Assembly (NCBI RefSeq): GCF_900113285.1
Contig: NZ_FOOT01000002.1
Coordinates: 806,001 to 870,000, forward strand
Reading direction: 5' to 3'
Length of the DNA: 64,000 bases
DNA from: Pontibacter chinhatensis
Lineage (GTDB): Bacteria > Bacteroidota > Bacteroidia > Cytophagales > Hymenobacteraceae
Part shown: positions 37,352 through 45,947 of the stretch, one piece after another
Layout: every line of letters begins with the position of its first letter
Numbering within the stretch: the stretch's first letter is position 1
Translations under genes and position numbers: made by a program
Notes under the pieces: model-generated
Told to the model about the DNA's origin: nothing
What the model saw: the letters and a program-made list of their open reading frames with translations, nothing else
Database searches by the model: none

Positions 37352-38560
37352 TTACCTAAACACCAGATTCACCGGTTTCTGCACCTGCGCCTCCTGGCCG
37401 GTGGCGGAGAGTTTGCCTGTGGCTTTGTCTACCTTAAACGCGGTGATGTTGTTGGAGCGCTCGTTGGCTACCAAAAGTATACTTCCGGATGGGTCGAGGG
37501 AGAAATCGCGGGGCCAGTCGCCGCCGGTACTCATGTGCTGTACTGGTTTCAGCTGGCTACCCTCCTGTTCCACGGCGAACACGGCAATGCTGTTGTGCCC
37601 GCGGTTAGACGTATACAGGAACTTGCCGTCCGCCGATACTTTGATGGCCGCCGGATAATTGTCACCCTTAGCATCTTCCGGCAGTGTAGTCAGGGTTTGT
37701 GCTTCTGTGAAAGTGCCTTTCGCGGCATCGTACTCTAGAACGGTTACCGTGGAGTTAAGCTCGTGCAGCAGGTAAGCGTACTTGCCGCTCGGGTGAAAGG
37801 CCATGTGGCGCGGCCCAGAGCCGGGCGCTGAAGTATAGGCTACGGCAGGGTTGTTCGGAGCTAGTTTCCCGTCCTCTAGCCTGTATCCAAACACTTTATC
37901 AGCCCCCAGGTCCACGGCAAAGCTATACTTGCCATCTGGCGAAGGAGCGATGTAGTGAGCGTGCGGCTTTTCCTGGCGCTCCTTGTTCGGGCCGGTGCCT
38001 TTGTGCTGCAGCACCTGCGGCTGTCCCAGCTGTCCATCCGCCTGCACCGGCAGGGCGGCCACGTTTCCGCCCACATAGTTGGCTACCAGCACCGTATTTC
38101 CCCCGGAAAGCCAGATATGGCAAGGCGCGCCGCCACCCGATGGAGCTTGGTTCAATAGGGTTAGCTCCTTCCCCTCCTCTCCCACGGCAAATGCACTTAC
38201 CGCACCACTTTCCTTGCCTTCAAAATTGGTGGTCTCGTTTACTGCGTACAGGTGCTCCCCGGTAGCGTCCAATGTAAGGTACGAGGGATTCTCTCCGGCC
38301 TTAAAGCCGGCCACGCGCGTCAGCTCACCTGTCTCAGGGTTAAGGCTGTATAGGAAGATGCTCTCCTCCTCGGGTTTGGCATAGGTGCCCACGTAAAACG
38401 TGCTCATTTCCATAGGCTCTGGTTCAGTTGTAGTGGCAGTGGCTGTGTCTTGCTGCTCGACGGCATTGTTACAAGCCGCTACAGAAAATAAAAGAGCTGC
38501 CAGCCCCAGCACTGGCGTGGCTGGCAGCTTAAAGCGGGTAAAGAAGGCGTTCGTTTGCAT
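37352..38560 (-). CDS. Lactonase-family beta-propeller lipoprotein
   Basis: 402 residues. Lipoprotein-type signal (PVLGLAALLFSVAACNN), then a seven-bladed propeller of the 6-phosphogluconolactonase (Pgl)/carboxy-muconate lactonase family: FYVGTYAKPEEESIFLYSLNPETGEL, NPSYLTLDATGEHLYAVNE, GGGAPCHIW, KPHAHYIAPSPDGKYSFAVDLGADKV and GSGPRHMAFHPSGKYAYLLHEL. The family hydrolyses sugar lactones; export argues for a periplasmic role distinct from the pentose-phosphate pathway. Single gene. Confidence 0.9.
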   Translation of the reverse strand: MQTNAFFTRFKLPATPVLGLAALLFSVAACNNAVEQQDTATATTTEPEPMEMSTFYVGTYAKPEEESIFLYSLNPETGELTRVAGFKAGENPSYLTLDATGEHLYAVNETTNFEGKESGAVSAFAVGEEGKELTLLNQAPSGGGAPCHIWLSGGNTVLVANYVGGNVAALPVQADGQLGQPQVLQHKGTGPNKERQEKPHAHYIAPSPDGKYSFAVDLGADKVFGYRLEDGKLAPNNPAVAYTSAPGSGPRHMAFHPSGKYAYLLHELNSTVTVLEYDAAKGTFTEAQTLTTLPEDAKGDNYPAAIKVSADGKFLYTSNRGHNSIAVFAVEQEGSQLKPVQHMSTGGDWPRDFSLDPSGSILLVANERSNNITAFKVDKATGKLSATGQEAQVQKPVNLVFR

Positions 38561-38650
38561 GGGCGAAGGGTTAGAAAGGTTGTGCCCGTGAAGTTATACT
38601 TTAATAGCAATTCTCTAGGGCTTAGTCCCAATTTCTAATCTATCTTCCCA

Positions 38651-39997
38651 TCAATCCGCCTGATACTTATCAATAAACTTGCGCCCTATCCTGTCGCCGC
38701 GCCGCACAAAAGGACGGATAATCAGGCGGGTGCCGTTCTCGTAGGTAAAGAACCTGTAGGCCCAGTTGCTGAGCACCACCAGCTTGTTGCGGAAGCCCAC
38801 CAGCGCCATCACGTGCACGAACAGCCACACCACCCAGGCCAGGAAGCCCCCAAAGTGCAGATTGCCCGGCAGGTCGGCTACGGCACGGTTGCGCCCGATA
38901 ATGGCCAGCGATCCCTTGTCTTTATACTTGAAGGGCTCCAGCGGCTCTTTGCGCAGCAGGCGTGGCAGGTTCTTGCCCAACAGCTTGCCTTGCTGTATGG
39001 CAGGCTGTGCCACTCCCGGGTGCCCTTTCGGGAAATCCGGCAGTTTCATGAAAGCAATGTCCCCGATGGCAAACATGTTATCATAGCCCAGCACATGGTT
39101 GTACTCGTTCACCAGAATGCGGCCGCGCTCCACGGAGGTTTCCGGCAAGCCCTCTATCAAGGCTCCCGACACGCCTGCCGCCCAAATAAGGGTATTGGTT
39201 CTAATCTGATCGCCATCCTTGAGCATGGCTAGCACACCATCGTAAGAGCTCACGAGCGTGCCCAGCCGGATATCCACCCCGAGCTCATGCAGGTACTTGT
39301 AGGTTTTCTCGCTTGACTCCGGCGACATGGGCGGTAGCAGGCGGTCCATGCCCTCTACCAGGATGATGTTCATCTGGCTGAAATCCAGGCCGGGATAGTC
39401 GGTAGGCAGGACGTGAGCCTTCATTTCAGCCAGGGCACCGGCCAACTCCACGCCGGTAGGGCCGCCGCCCACAATCACGAAGTTCATGAGTTCCTGGCGC
39501 CTTTCGGGGTCCTTGGTCATGCTGGCCTGCTCAAAGCACTGCAAAATCTGGCTGCGCAGGTTCAGGGCCTCGGGTATCTGCTTGAGCGGGAAGGCAAATT
39601 TCTTTATCTGGTCGTTGCCGAAGTAATTGGGCTTGGTGCCGGTGGCAATCACCAGGTAGTCGTAAGACACGTCGCCGATGACGGTGTGCACGACCCTGGC
39701 CTCCGGGTTAATGCCGGTTACCTTTACCAGGCGGAAGTGGAAGTCCGGGTACTTGTCGGAGCTGAACATTTTGCGCAGCGGCTCGGCAATCGAATCCGGC
39801 TCCAGGCCGGCCGAGGCCACCTGGTAAAGCAGCGGCCAGAAGCCGTGGTAGTTCTGCCTGTCAAACATCACCACCTGAAAATCTTTGTTGGGGAGCTGTT
39901 TGGCAAGGTTTATACCTCCAAAGCCCCCGCCAATAATCACGACCCGGGGTTTTGTCGTGTCAGGGATGTTAAGGGAAAGTTCTTCAGGTTCAAGCAT
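38651..39997 (-). CDS. ndh: Type II NADH:quinone oxidoreductase (NDH-2)
   Basis: 448 residues. FAD site PRVVIIGGGFGGINLAKQLP at the N-terminus, second Rossmann motif FVIVGGGPTGVELAGALAEM for NADH, the ATGTKPNYFG strand and FAIGDIAF for FAD. The C-terminal region (GFLAWVVWLFVHVMALVGFRNKL) is a hydrophobic membrane-anchor typical of NDH-2. Passes electrons from NADH to quinone without proton pumping, giving a bypass of the complex I encoded further along. No pntAB or cytochrome genes nearby. Confidence 0.92.
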   Translation of the reverse strand: MLEPEELSLNIPDTTKPRVVIIGGGFGGINLAKQLPNKDFQVVMFDRQNYHGFWPLLYQVASAGLEPDSIAEPLRKMFSSDKYPDFHFRLVKVTGINPEARVVHTVIGDVSYDYLVIATGTKPNYFGNDQIKKFAFPLKQIPEALNLRSQILQCFEQASMTKDPERRQELMNFVIVGGGPTGVELAGALAEMKAHVLPTDYPGLDFSQMNIILVEGMDRLLPPMSPESSEKTYKYLHELGVDIRLGTLVSSYDGVLAMLKDGDQIRTNTLIWAAGVSGALIEGLPETSVERGRILVNEYNHVLGYDNMFAIGDIAFMKLPDFPKGHPGVAQPAIQQGKLLGKNLPRLLRKEPLEPFKYKDKGSLAIIGRNRAVADLPGNLHFGGFLAWVVWLFVHVMALVGFRNKLVVLSNWAYRFFTYENGTRLIIRPFVRRGDRIGRKFIDKYQAD

Positions 39998-40177
39998 AGT
40001 ATGGTTTGTTAAAGCTTGTAGCGGTCAAAAACATTGTTGTTTTGCTATATAAATGCGCAAAGCACTATATAGGCAACAAACGAAACACCGGTTTGTTAGT
40101 TGCCGAATGCAATTTTGCCGTCGCTACAGGCCGGGGCCTATACCATACTTATACTTCCGGAAAGGAGTGTTGTGTTA

Positions 40178-40828
40178 CTATTTATTGCCGTTTAACAGGC
40201 CGCGTAGCAGCTGCGGGATGGCCATCATGTTAACCGTGGGGTACATGTGCCGGTTTTGCTGCTGTTGTATCTGCTGTTGCTGCCAGAAGCGGAAGTTCTG
40301 CGCGTCGCTCATCGGGGTGATGCGCGACATTTCCTCCAGGCGGCGCGGGTCCAAATCGCGGGTGATGATGGCCGTACCCTTGTCAGGGAGCCTTACGTTG
40401 GCCACAGCTTCCTTAAAGTCGCGTTCGGTGGGCCAGGGAAATACCTCCACAGTGGGTAGCTCGGTAGGGTCTTCCTGCATCTGCATGATGATAGAGTAGC
40501 TCTGGCTCTCGTAGTTTTTGGGGATGATGAGGTACTGCGTCTTAAAGCCCAGCGCGGCAAAAAGCACGCTGTCGCCGGCCAGCACCGGCATGGAGAAGTA
40601 GCCGTAGTCGTTGGTGTAGGTGCCGCGGTTGGTGCCCGGCACAAATACGCCCGCCCCTGCCACACCGTACAGGCTGTCGCCGGTGGCCACAAAGCCGGAG
40701 AGCTGCACCACGCGCTGCCTGGTCTGCGCCTCGGCCTTATCAGGCGTCAGCAGCAGCAAAAACAGCGGTAGCCACATCCACTTCAGGGCATTCGGGAGGG
40801 AAGCACGTAGAATAGCAGGAAAGGTCAT
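40178..40828 (-). CDS. Exported protein with carboxypeptidase-regulatory-like domain
   Basis: 216 residues. Signal sequence around 15-35 (WMWLPLFLLLLTPDKAEAQ), then a CarboxypepD_reg-like beta-sandwich (VVQLSGFVATGDSLYGVAGAGVFVPGTNRGTYTNDYGYFSMPVLAGDSVLFAALGF, quoted in overlapping parts in the family's usual order). The tail is Gln-rich (WQQQQIQQQQN). Such domains are usually at the N-terminus of TonB-dependent receptors; here it stands alone. Function unknown. Confidence 0.78.
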   Translation of the reverse strand: MTFPAILRASLPNALKWMWLPLFLLLLTPDKAEAQTRQRVVQLSGFVATGDSLYGVAGAGVFVPGTNRGTYTNDYGYFSMPVLAGDSVLFAALGFKTQYLIIPKNYESQSYSIIMQMQEDPTELPTVEVFPWPTERDFKEAVANVRLPDKGTAIITRDLDPRRLEEMSRITPMSDAQNFRFWQQQQIQQQQNRHMYPTVNMMAIPQLLRGLLNGNK

Positions 40829-40915
40829 AGGCTACAATTATACTTATTAATTCTTTTATAATAGCCACTTTTGGCTAATTTTGTTCAGGCAGCCCCGGCC
40901 ACTATTACAACCCTT

Positions 40916-41302
40916 ATGAGACTGAAACACTTTAGCCTGGCCTTCGGGCAGCAGGTACTCAAAGCTCTTGCCGACGAGTCCAGGCTGCGCATACTTCACC
41001 TGATCCTGCGCAACCGCGAGATGTGCACCTCCGACCTGGAGCAGGTGCTGGACTTTACCCAGACCAAGACCTCGCGCCACCTGGCTTACCTGCGCAATGC
41101 CGGTTTGGTGGCCCCCCGCAAGCTGGACCAGTGGGTGTACTATTCCATAAAGGATGAGGGGGCCGACTTTGTGAACCAGATCTTTTCCTACATGGAGCGC
41201 GACACCATCCTGCAGAAGGACCTGGAAGTATACCAGATTTTGTACTCTAACCGCGAGCTGGCCGTCACGAAGCTGCAGAACCGCCGCTGGATAGCATCTT
41301 AA
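40916..41302 (+). CDS. ArsR/SmtB-type winged-helix regulator
   Basis: 128 residues from ATG 40916; the TTG 40871 is unlikely. Winged helix: LKALADESRLRILHLILRNREMCTSDLEQVLDFTQTKTSRHLAYLRNAGLVAPRKLDQWVYYSI (given as the order of motifs: ADESRLRIL, TKTSRHLAYL, WVYYSI). The metal-binding helix ELCVCDL of true arsenic sensors is reduced to EMCTSDL with one Cys, so it probably does not sense metal that way. Target unknown. The HAD phosphatase gene follows 137 bp downstream. Confidence 0.88.
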   Translation: MRLKHFSLAFGQQVLKALADESRLRILHLILRNREMCTSDLEQVLDFTQTKTSRHLAYLRNAGLVAPRKLDQWVYYSIKDEGADFVNQIFSYMERDTILQKDLEVYQILYSNRELAVTKLQNRRWIAS

Positions 41303-41439
41303 ATCCCGGCAAAGTATAACTCCCGAACCATCGTTTTAGTATAGCAGTTCCAAAACGGCGCCATCTCTTTCTGCACTGCTCCCGAAACATCCGCCCCACA
41401 AAGGCGTTTTACTTCTACCTGACCCTGTTATACCCTGAT

Positions 41440-42141
41440 ATGAAAGCATACAAGCATATTCTCTTCGACCTGGACCATACGCTGTGGGATTTTGAGAAGA
41501 ACTCCGAAGAGACCCTTTATACTTTGTACGAGCAGTTTGAGCTGGCAAAGTATGGCAAATTCACCTGCGACTCGTTTTACCGCAAGTATAGGTTTGTGAA
41601 CATGCGCCTCTGGGACCTCTACAACAAAGGCAAGATAGACCAGCAGGAACTGCGCCGGAGCCGCTTTGTGAAAACCCTGACCGGCCTGGGCCTGGAGGAG
41701 CACGAGGTGCCGGAGGGCATTTCGGAAGCCTACACTTCGCTCTGCCCTACCAAGAAAGCCGTGTTCCCGCATACCTACGAGGTGCTGGAGTACCTGCAGC
41801 CGAAGTATGGCCTCCACATCATCACCAACGGCTTTAAGGAGGTGCAGCAGGTAAAGATGAGCTCGGCCATGCTGCACGATTACTTTAAGGAAGTGGTTAC
41901 CTCTGAGTGCTGCGGGTATAAAAAGCCGGACCAGCGCATGTTCCGCCACCTGCTCGACAGGATAGACGTGAACCCCGAGCAGTGCCTTATGATTGGCGAT
42001 AACTTCGAGTGCGATATCGAGGGTGCCCGCAACGCCGGCATAGACCAGGTATACTTTAACCCGGAGAGGATAAAGACGCGCCAGCGGCCGAAAGCGACTT
42101 ACGAGATAAGCTGCCTGAGCGAGCTGAAGCAGATACTATAA
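41440..42141 (+). CDS. yjjG: HAD-family nucleotidase, YjjG type
   Basis: 233 residues. HAD motifs: I FDLDHTLWDF (nucleophile Asp and acid Asp), II IITNGF (Thr), III Lys in SECCGYKKPD, IV MIGDNFECDIEGA. The helical cap and the sequence HTLWDFEKNSEET are characteristic of YjjG nucleotidases, which dephosphorylate non-canonical pyrimidine nucleotides and keep them out of DNA. Cytoplasmic. Terminator follows. Confidence 0.88.
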   Translation: MKAYKHILFDLDHTLWDFEKNSEETLYTLYEQFELAKYGKFTCDSFYRKYRFVNMRLWDLYNKGKIDQQELRRSRFVKTLTGLGLEEHEVPEGISEAYTSLCPTKKAVFPHTYEVLEYLQPKYGLHIITNGFKEVQQVKMSSAMLHDYFKEVVTSECCGYKKPDQRMFRHLLDRIDVNPEQCLMIGDNFECDIEGARNAGIDQVYFNPERIKTRQRPKATYEISCLSELKQIL

Positions 42142-42144
42142 CAA

Positions 42145-42174
42145 AAAAGGGCGGTGGAAAACCACCGCCCTTTT
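42145..42174 (+). terminator. Hairpin terminator after yjjG-like gene
   Basis: AAAAGGGCGGTGG-AAAA-CCACCGCCCTTTT, perfect 13-bp arms. Confidence 0.9.
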
Positions 42175-42195
42175 CGTTTATACTTGGCTATTTAA

Positions 42196-42606
42196 TTAGT
42201 CTTTTATGTCGCCGCCTGTCTCCAGGGTTCTGAACTCGGCCTGCAGCATCTTAATTTTGCCTTTGTCGTCGGTGCCAAGTTCCTTCTCCACAGTCTCCTT
42301 GTGGGCGTTCAGGCGCTCCAGCACGTTTTTGGCGTTCTGCCAGTCCTCATCGCCCCAGTTGGCTTTCTTCTCGCGCACGTTCTCCATAAACGTGATGTAG
42401 GCCTGGCGCATGTTGGCGGCCGTGATGGCGTTTATGTCGGCATGCTCGCCCAGCAGTTCCTGCTGCATCGGCAGTTTATCATCCTGTACAGTTACAACCG
42501 CAGCATTAGCTTCGGCAAAGGTATAGTTTGCGGCCTCAGCAGCAAAAGAAAAGCCCAGGGCCGCAGCCAGCATTACTTTTGCGTAGGTCTTCGTTGTCTT
42601 TTTCAT
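42196..42606 (-). CDS. Small exported helical protein of unknown function
   Basis: 136 residues from ATG 42606; an upstream in-frame start at 42633 is less likely. Signal peptide KKTTKTYAKVMLAAALGFSFAAEAA. The rest is helical and charged (ADINAITAANMRQAYITFMENVREKKANWGDEDWQNAKNVLERLNAHKETVEKELG), resembling small periplasmic proteins found beside stress genes in Bacteroidota. No family assigned. Confidence 0.65.
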   Translation of the reverse strand: MKKTTKTYAKVMLAAALGFSFAAEAANYTFAEANAAVVTVQDDKLPMQQELLGEHADINAITAANMRQAYITFMENVREKKANWGDEDWQNAKNVLERLNAHKETVEKELGTDDKGKIKMLQAEFRTLETGGDIKD

Positions 42607-43080
42607 AGTACTTAAAATTTTGGTTACTACCACCGCCTACTGGCAGTGGCCGGAACCTTATACGCAGGATAGTGCAATTTGGGTTACACTCCCCCACATC
42701 ATAACCTTAGCTTCCGTCCGCAAAAACATACTTTCACCTGATTCTCAACAAGTACAAAGTATAAATTTGTGCAATTCGCATTCCTTAAAAGTATAGCAAA
42801 TAGCGGCTATTATACTTTGGAATGGCAAACCCGAAAGAGCGAGAATCAAGGAGCAAACAAAGTATACTTCAGAGTATAAGAGGAAGTATAAATCAGAAAA
42901 TTCTACTTGCAGAATGAGGGAAATGCTGCGCGATCGCTCCGCTAGTCTCCCGTAAGCAGCAAAGTGTAATTGGTCAGTCAGCCGGAACTGTAGCCGAAAC
43001 CTGTGTAAAAAAGTATGGCCACAAGCTGCGTACTGCAACCTGTGGCCATACTTTTGATGCCTCTCTTCAGCCAGGGCTGC
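42607..43080. other. Spacer very dense in AAGTATA, with a hexosaminidase terminator
   Basis: 474 nt with no gene. Between about 42755 and 42895 there are six copies of AAGTATA/TATACTT in 140 nt, including AAGTATACTT near 42862. A hairpin at 43009-43055 ends the minus-strand gene. Confidence 0.55.
43009..43055 (-). terminator. Hairpin terminator after the GH20 gene
   Basis: AAAAGTATGGCCACA (43009-43023) and TGTGGCCATACTTTT (43041-43055), perfect 15-bp arms; T-run on the minus strand. Confidence 0.8.
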
Positions 43081-45654
43081 TTACATGGAGGTTTGGTTTT
43101 GGATGGTGATGGTTTGTCCGCCACGCCCTGCAGCGTTAAACACGCGCAGCTTCACGGCTCCGGTTGCCTCAACAGGCGCCGTATACTTCTGGCTAGTTGC
43201 TGTTGGCTCTGTGCCGTCTGTCGTGTAGCGGATGGTGAAGCCGGGGAACTGCACATTGGCCGCTACTTTTCCGTCTACCACCTTTGCACCCGCCGTCGGG
43301 ATTCGGTAGCCATACCCGCCTGCGTAGGCATCCAGCCGCGGCAGCTCTCGCTTGCCTACCACGTTGATAAACTCAGACCAGGCCTGGCTGTAGAGCTTCT
43401 CGCTTTTCGCCGCATCTTTTTCCTTGGCCCAGTTTGGGTCCTTTGACCAGGCACGCTCAGCCACACCCAGCAGCTTAGGCAGCAACTTATACTCGAAGGC
43501 CTCGGTGGTCAGGTTTGTCTCAGACCACAGCGGCGCTTCGATGCCCACAATATTCGACTTTCCTTTCTCGGTCAGCGGCTCTTTGCTCTTGATGATGGAG
43601 CGGTCCAGCGGGTTCCCCTTGTTATCCTCTTTCAGGTTGCGGAGGTAATCGTAAGGAATGAAGTAAAACGGCTTGTCGATGTCTACATAGCCACCCCAGT
43701 ACAGGCCCGGCTCGCCGTAGGAAGTGTTGTAGGCAAGGTCCAGGTAAAAGTGAGTCACGCCCGTCAGGATTACTTTATACCCGGCATTCGCCATGCGGTA
43801 GGCCAAGTCCTCGGCTCCTGAACCAGGGTCGTTTTTCCATACGTTTACATGGAAGTTCTCATTGGCGAACTGCTGGTTCGGCACCCAGTTCACTTTTCCG
43901 TTCATAACTTCCTTTCGCAGTCCTATTTCCTCCCAACCCGACAGGTACAGGCCGCGCTTCTTGAGCATCTGGTTCACCTTGCCGAAGTAGTAGTACCACA
44001 GGTCGTCTGTATTTTTCACCTCTGCGTTCTGGCTGATGAGGCGCTGCACGGATGGTGATTTCTCCCACACCCCTGACGGTACCTCATCCCCGCCAAAGTG
44101 TATCGTGTGCAGCGGGGCATCGGCCTCTTTATACATGGCCATAATCTCATCCACCACTGTTTCCAGGAAAGTATAGGTAGAAGGCAGCGACACGTCCATG
44201 ATGTTGTCGTTCCAGCCCTGCACCGAGCGGTACACCGACTTATCGTTCAGGTCGCGCAGCAGGTAGCGCTCTGCTTCCTCCTTTTTGCCCTCGTCCATCA
44301 ACTTCGTGTAGCGGGCATCCATAGCCTTAATGGCCGCCCTGGCGTGGCCCGGAGACTCTATTTCCGGGATTACCTCGATGTGGCGGTCGCGCGCATACTT
44401 CAGGATTTCAATAAAGTCCTCTCTGGTGTAAAAGCCCGTACCCGCTTTGTTAGCCGCATCTGGCCCGGAACCGTAGGAAGGCACAATGCTGCTGCCATCG
44501 GTGGTATGGGCACGCGTGCCGCCCACAGCGGTAAGCTCGGGCAACGGACGGATTTCCAGGCGCCAGCCCTCATCCTCGCTGAAGTGGAAGTGCAGCTTGT
44601 TCATCTTGTACAGGGCCATCACGTCCAGCACCTTCAGCACCTCCGCCTTCGGCTGGAAATTGCGGGCCATGTCCATCATAAAGCCTCTGTAGCCAAAGCG
44701 CGGCGCATCCTTCACCTCTACGCCTGGCACCTCTACCGTGGCCGCCTTGCCCGCGTAGGCCGTGGCCGGCAACAGCGTTTTCAGCGACTGCACGCCGTAG
44801 AAGGCGCCGGCAGCTGAGGAAGCGGTTATCTCAATTCGCTCCGGTGTTACACTCAGTGTATACTCTTCTGCTCCCATGCCAGGCTTCTTCCTAAGGAAAA
44901 TTGCCTTGCCAGTGGCATTGCTTTGTACAGCAGGCTGCTGCCCTGTGGCCGTAGCCAGTACCGCTGCCAGGTGCTCTGCTTCCTTTTTGAAGTCTGCGTC
45001 TGCTACCAGGGTTACCTTGGCGTCTACCACAAATGGCGCGCCTTTTTCCTGGTAAGAAACCGGCGTCGGGAAAACCTTGGTCAGTGCTGTCGCTGGCATA
45101 TCTTGTATCGCGGCGTTCGCCTCATAGGTCTTGGCTGCGAATTGTTGGGTGGCCTCATCAAAGTGGGTTCCCGGCTCAACTTTCAGCGAAACAGGGATAC
45201 CTTTTCCCGGCTCCGCATCATAAACGATGTAAAACCCAACGGGGAAGTTGGAAACATTCCGGACAGCGCGGCCCAGCACCTCTACCGTAGCCGACGCACC
45301 AGGCGCTATTTCCTTAAACTCCGGCCCCGGAGCCAGGTAGTGCAGGTCACCGTTAAAGTGCTTTACAATCGCCACCGTCGTGTCAGCCGACCTGACGGCA
45401 CCTCCGTTAAAATAGAGCTTCCACCCTTTGGCAGGAAGTGCCTCCGCCCCATTGTTGGTTATCGTTAAAACCGACCGGGACTGTGCCTTGCCCTCGTGGT
45501 AATTATCAGCCAATTCTAACTTCAGCTCCAGGCCCTGCGCTGCTGCACTCGCCTCGTTGGCGGACGATACGGCAGCGGTATCCGTGGAAACTTGGGAGCA
45601 GCTCATCAGCATGGCCTGGGCAAGCACCCACACCCCTATGGTTAGTTTTCTCAT
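43081..45654 (-). CDS. Beta-N-acetylhexosaminidase, GH20, lipoprotein
   Basis: 857 residues from ATG 45654; the frame extends to 45690 but the signal starts MRKLTIGVW. Lipoprotein signal ending AMLMSCSQ. Domain order: CHB_HEX-type carbohydrate-binding domain (about 50-165), GH20b domain (about 205-330), TIM-barrel catalytic domain (about 340-710) with the acid/base pair Asp523-Glu524 in HFGGDEVPSGVW, and a C-terminal chitobiase-like/CHB domain (IRYTTDGTEPTATSQKYTAPV). It removes terminal GlcNAc from chitin fragments or glycans, probably at the cell surface. No SusC/D genes adjacent, so it is not in an obvious PUL. Confidence 0.94.
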   Translation of the reverse strand: MRKLTIGVWVLAQAMLMSCSQVSTDTAAVSSANEASAAAQGLELKLELADNYHEGKAQSRSVLTITNNGAEALPAKGWKLYFNGGAVRSADTTVAIVKHFNGDLHYLAPGPEFKEIAPGASATVEVLGRAVRNVSNFPVGFYIVYDAEPGKGIPVSLKVEPGTHFDEATQQFAAKTYEANAAIQDMPATALTKVFPTPVSYQEKGAPFVVDAKVTLVADADFKKEAEHLAAVLATATGQQPAVQSNATGKAIFLRKKPGMGAEEYTLSVTPERIEITASSAAGAFYGVQSLKTLLPATAYAGKAATVEVPGVEVKDAPRFGYRGFMMDMARNFQPKAEVLKVLDVMALYKMNKLHFHFSEDEGWRLEIRPLPELTAVGGTRAHTTDGSSIVPSYGSGPDAANKAGTGFYTREDFIEILKYARDRHIEVIPEIESPGHARAAIKAMDARYTKLMDEGKKEEAERYLLRDLNDKSVYRSVQGWNDNIMDVSLPSTYTFLETVVDEIMAMYKEADAPLHTIHFGGDEVPSGVWEKSPSVQRLISQNAEVKNTDDLWYYYFGKVNQMLKKRGLYLSGWEEIGLRKEVMNGKVNWVPNQQFANENFHVNVWKNDPGSGAEDLAYRMANAGYKVILTGVTHFYLDLAYNTSYGEPGLYWGGYVDIDKPFYFIPYDYLRNLKEDNKGNPLDRSIIKSKEPLTEKGKSNIVGIEAPLWSETNLTTEAFEYKLLPKLLGVAERAWSKDPNWAKEKDAAKSEKLYSQAWSEFINVVGKRELPRLDAYAGGYGYRIPTAGAKVVDGKVAANVQFPGFTIRYTTDGTEPTATSQKYTAPVEATGAVKLRVFNAAGRGGQTITIQNQTSM

Positions 45655-45869
45655 GTTGTTTGTCTGTGACTTTCTGTATAAAGTGGACAATGCGTTACTT
45701 TCTCGCTATCAAGTTATAAATAATTCAGAGATATAATAAAATAGGGATGGATTGATTTAATAGCTCAGGGCAAAAAGTGTGGTTCCTGCGTTTGCGAATA
45801 CCATGCCTGCGCATGCCTAAGGCATAATACCTGCCGCCTGCTGATGCCGGAAAATCAAATAATATGCCT

Positions 45870-45877
45870 TACCTTTG
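45870..45877 (+). promoter_or_regulatory. TAnnTTTG promoter box for pruA
   Basis: TACCTTTG, 70 nt before ATG 45948. Confidence 0.4.
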
Positions 45878-45947
45878 TATAGATAGCCCCTGGCGGCTAC
45901 GTATACTATTGTATAACCTAATTCTCAAATCTGTAACTATATACGTA

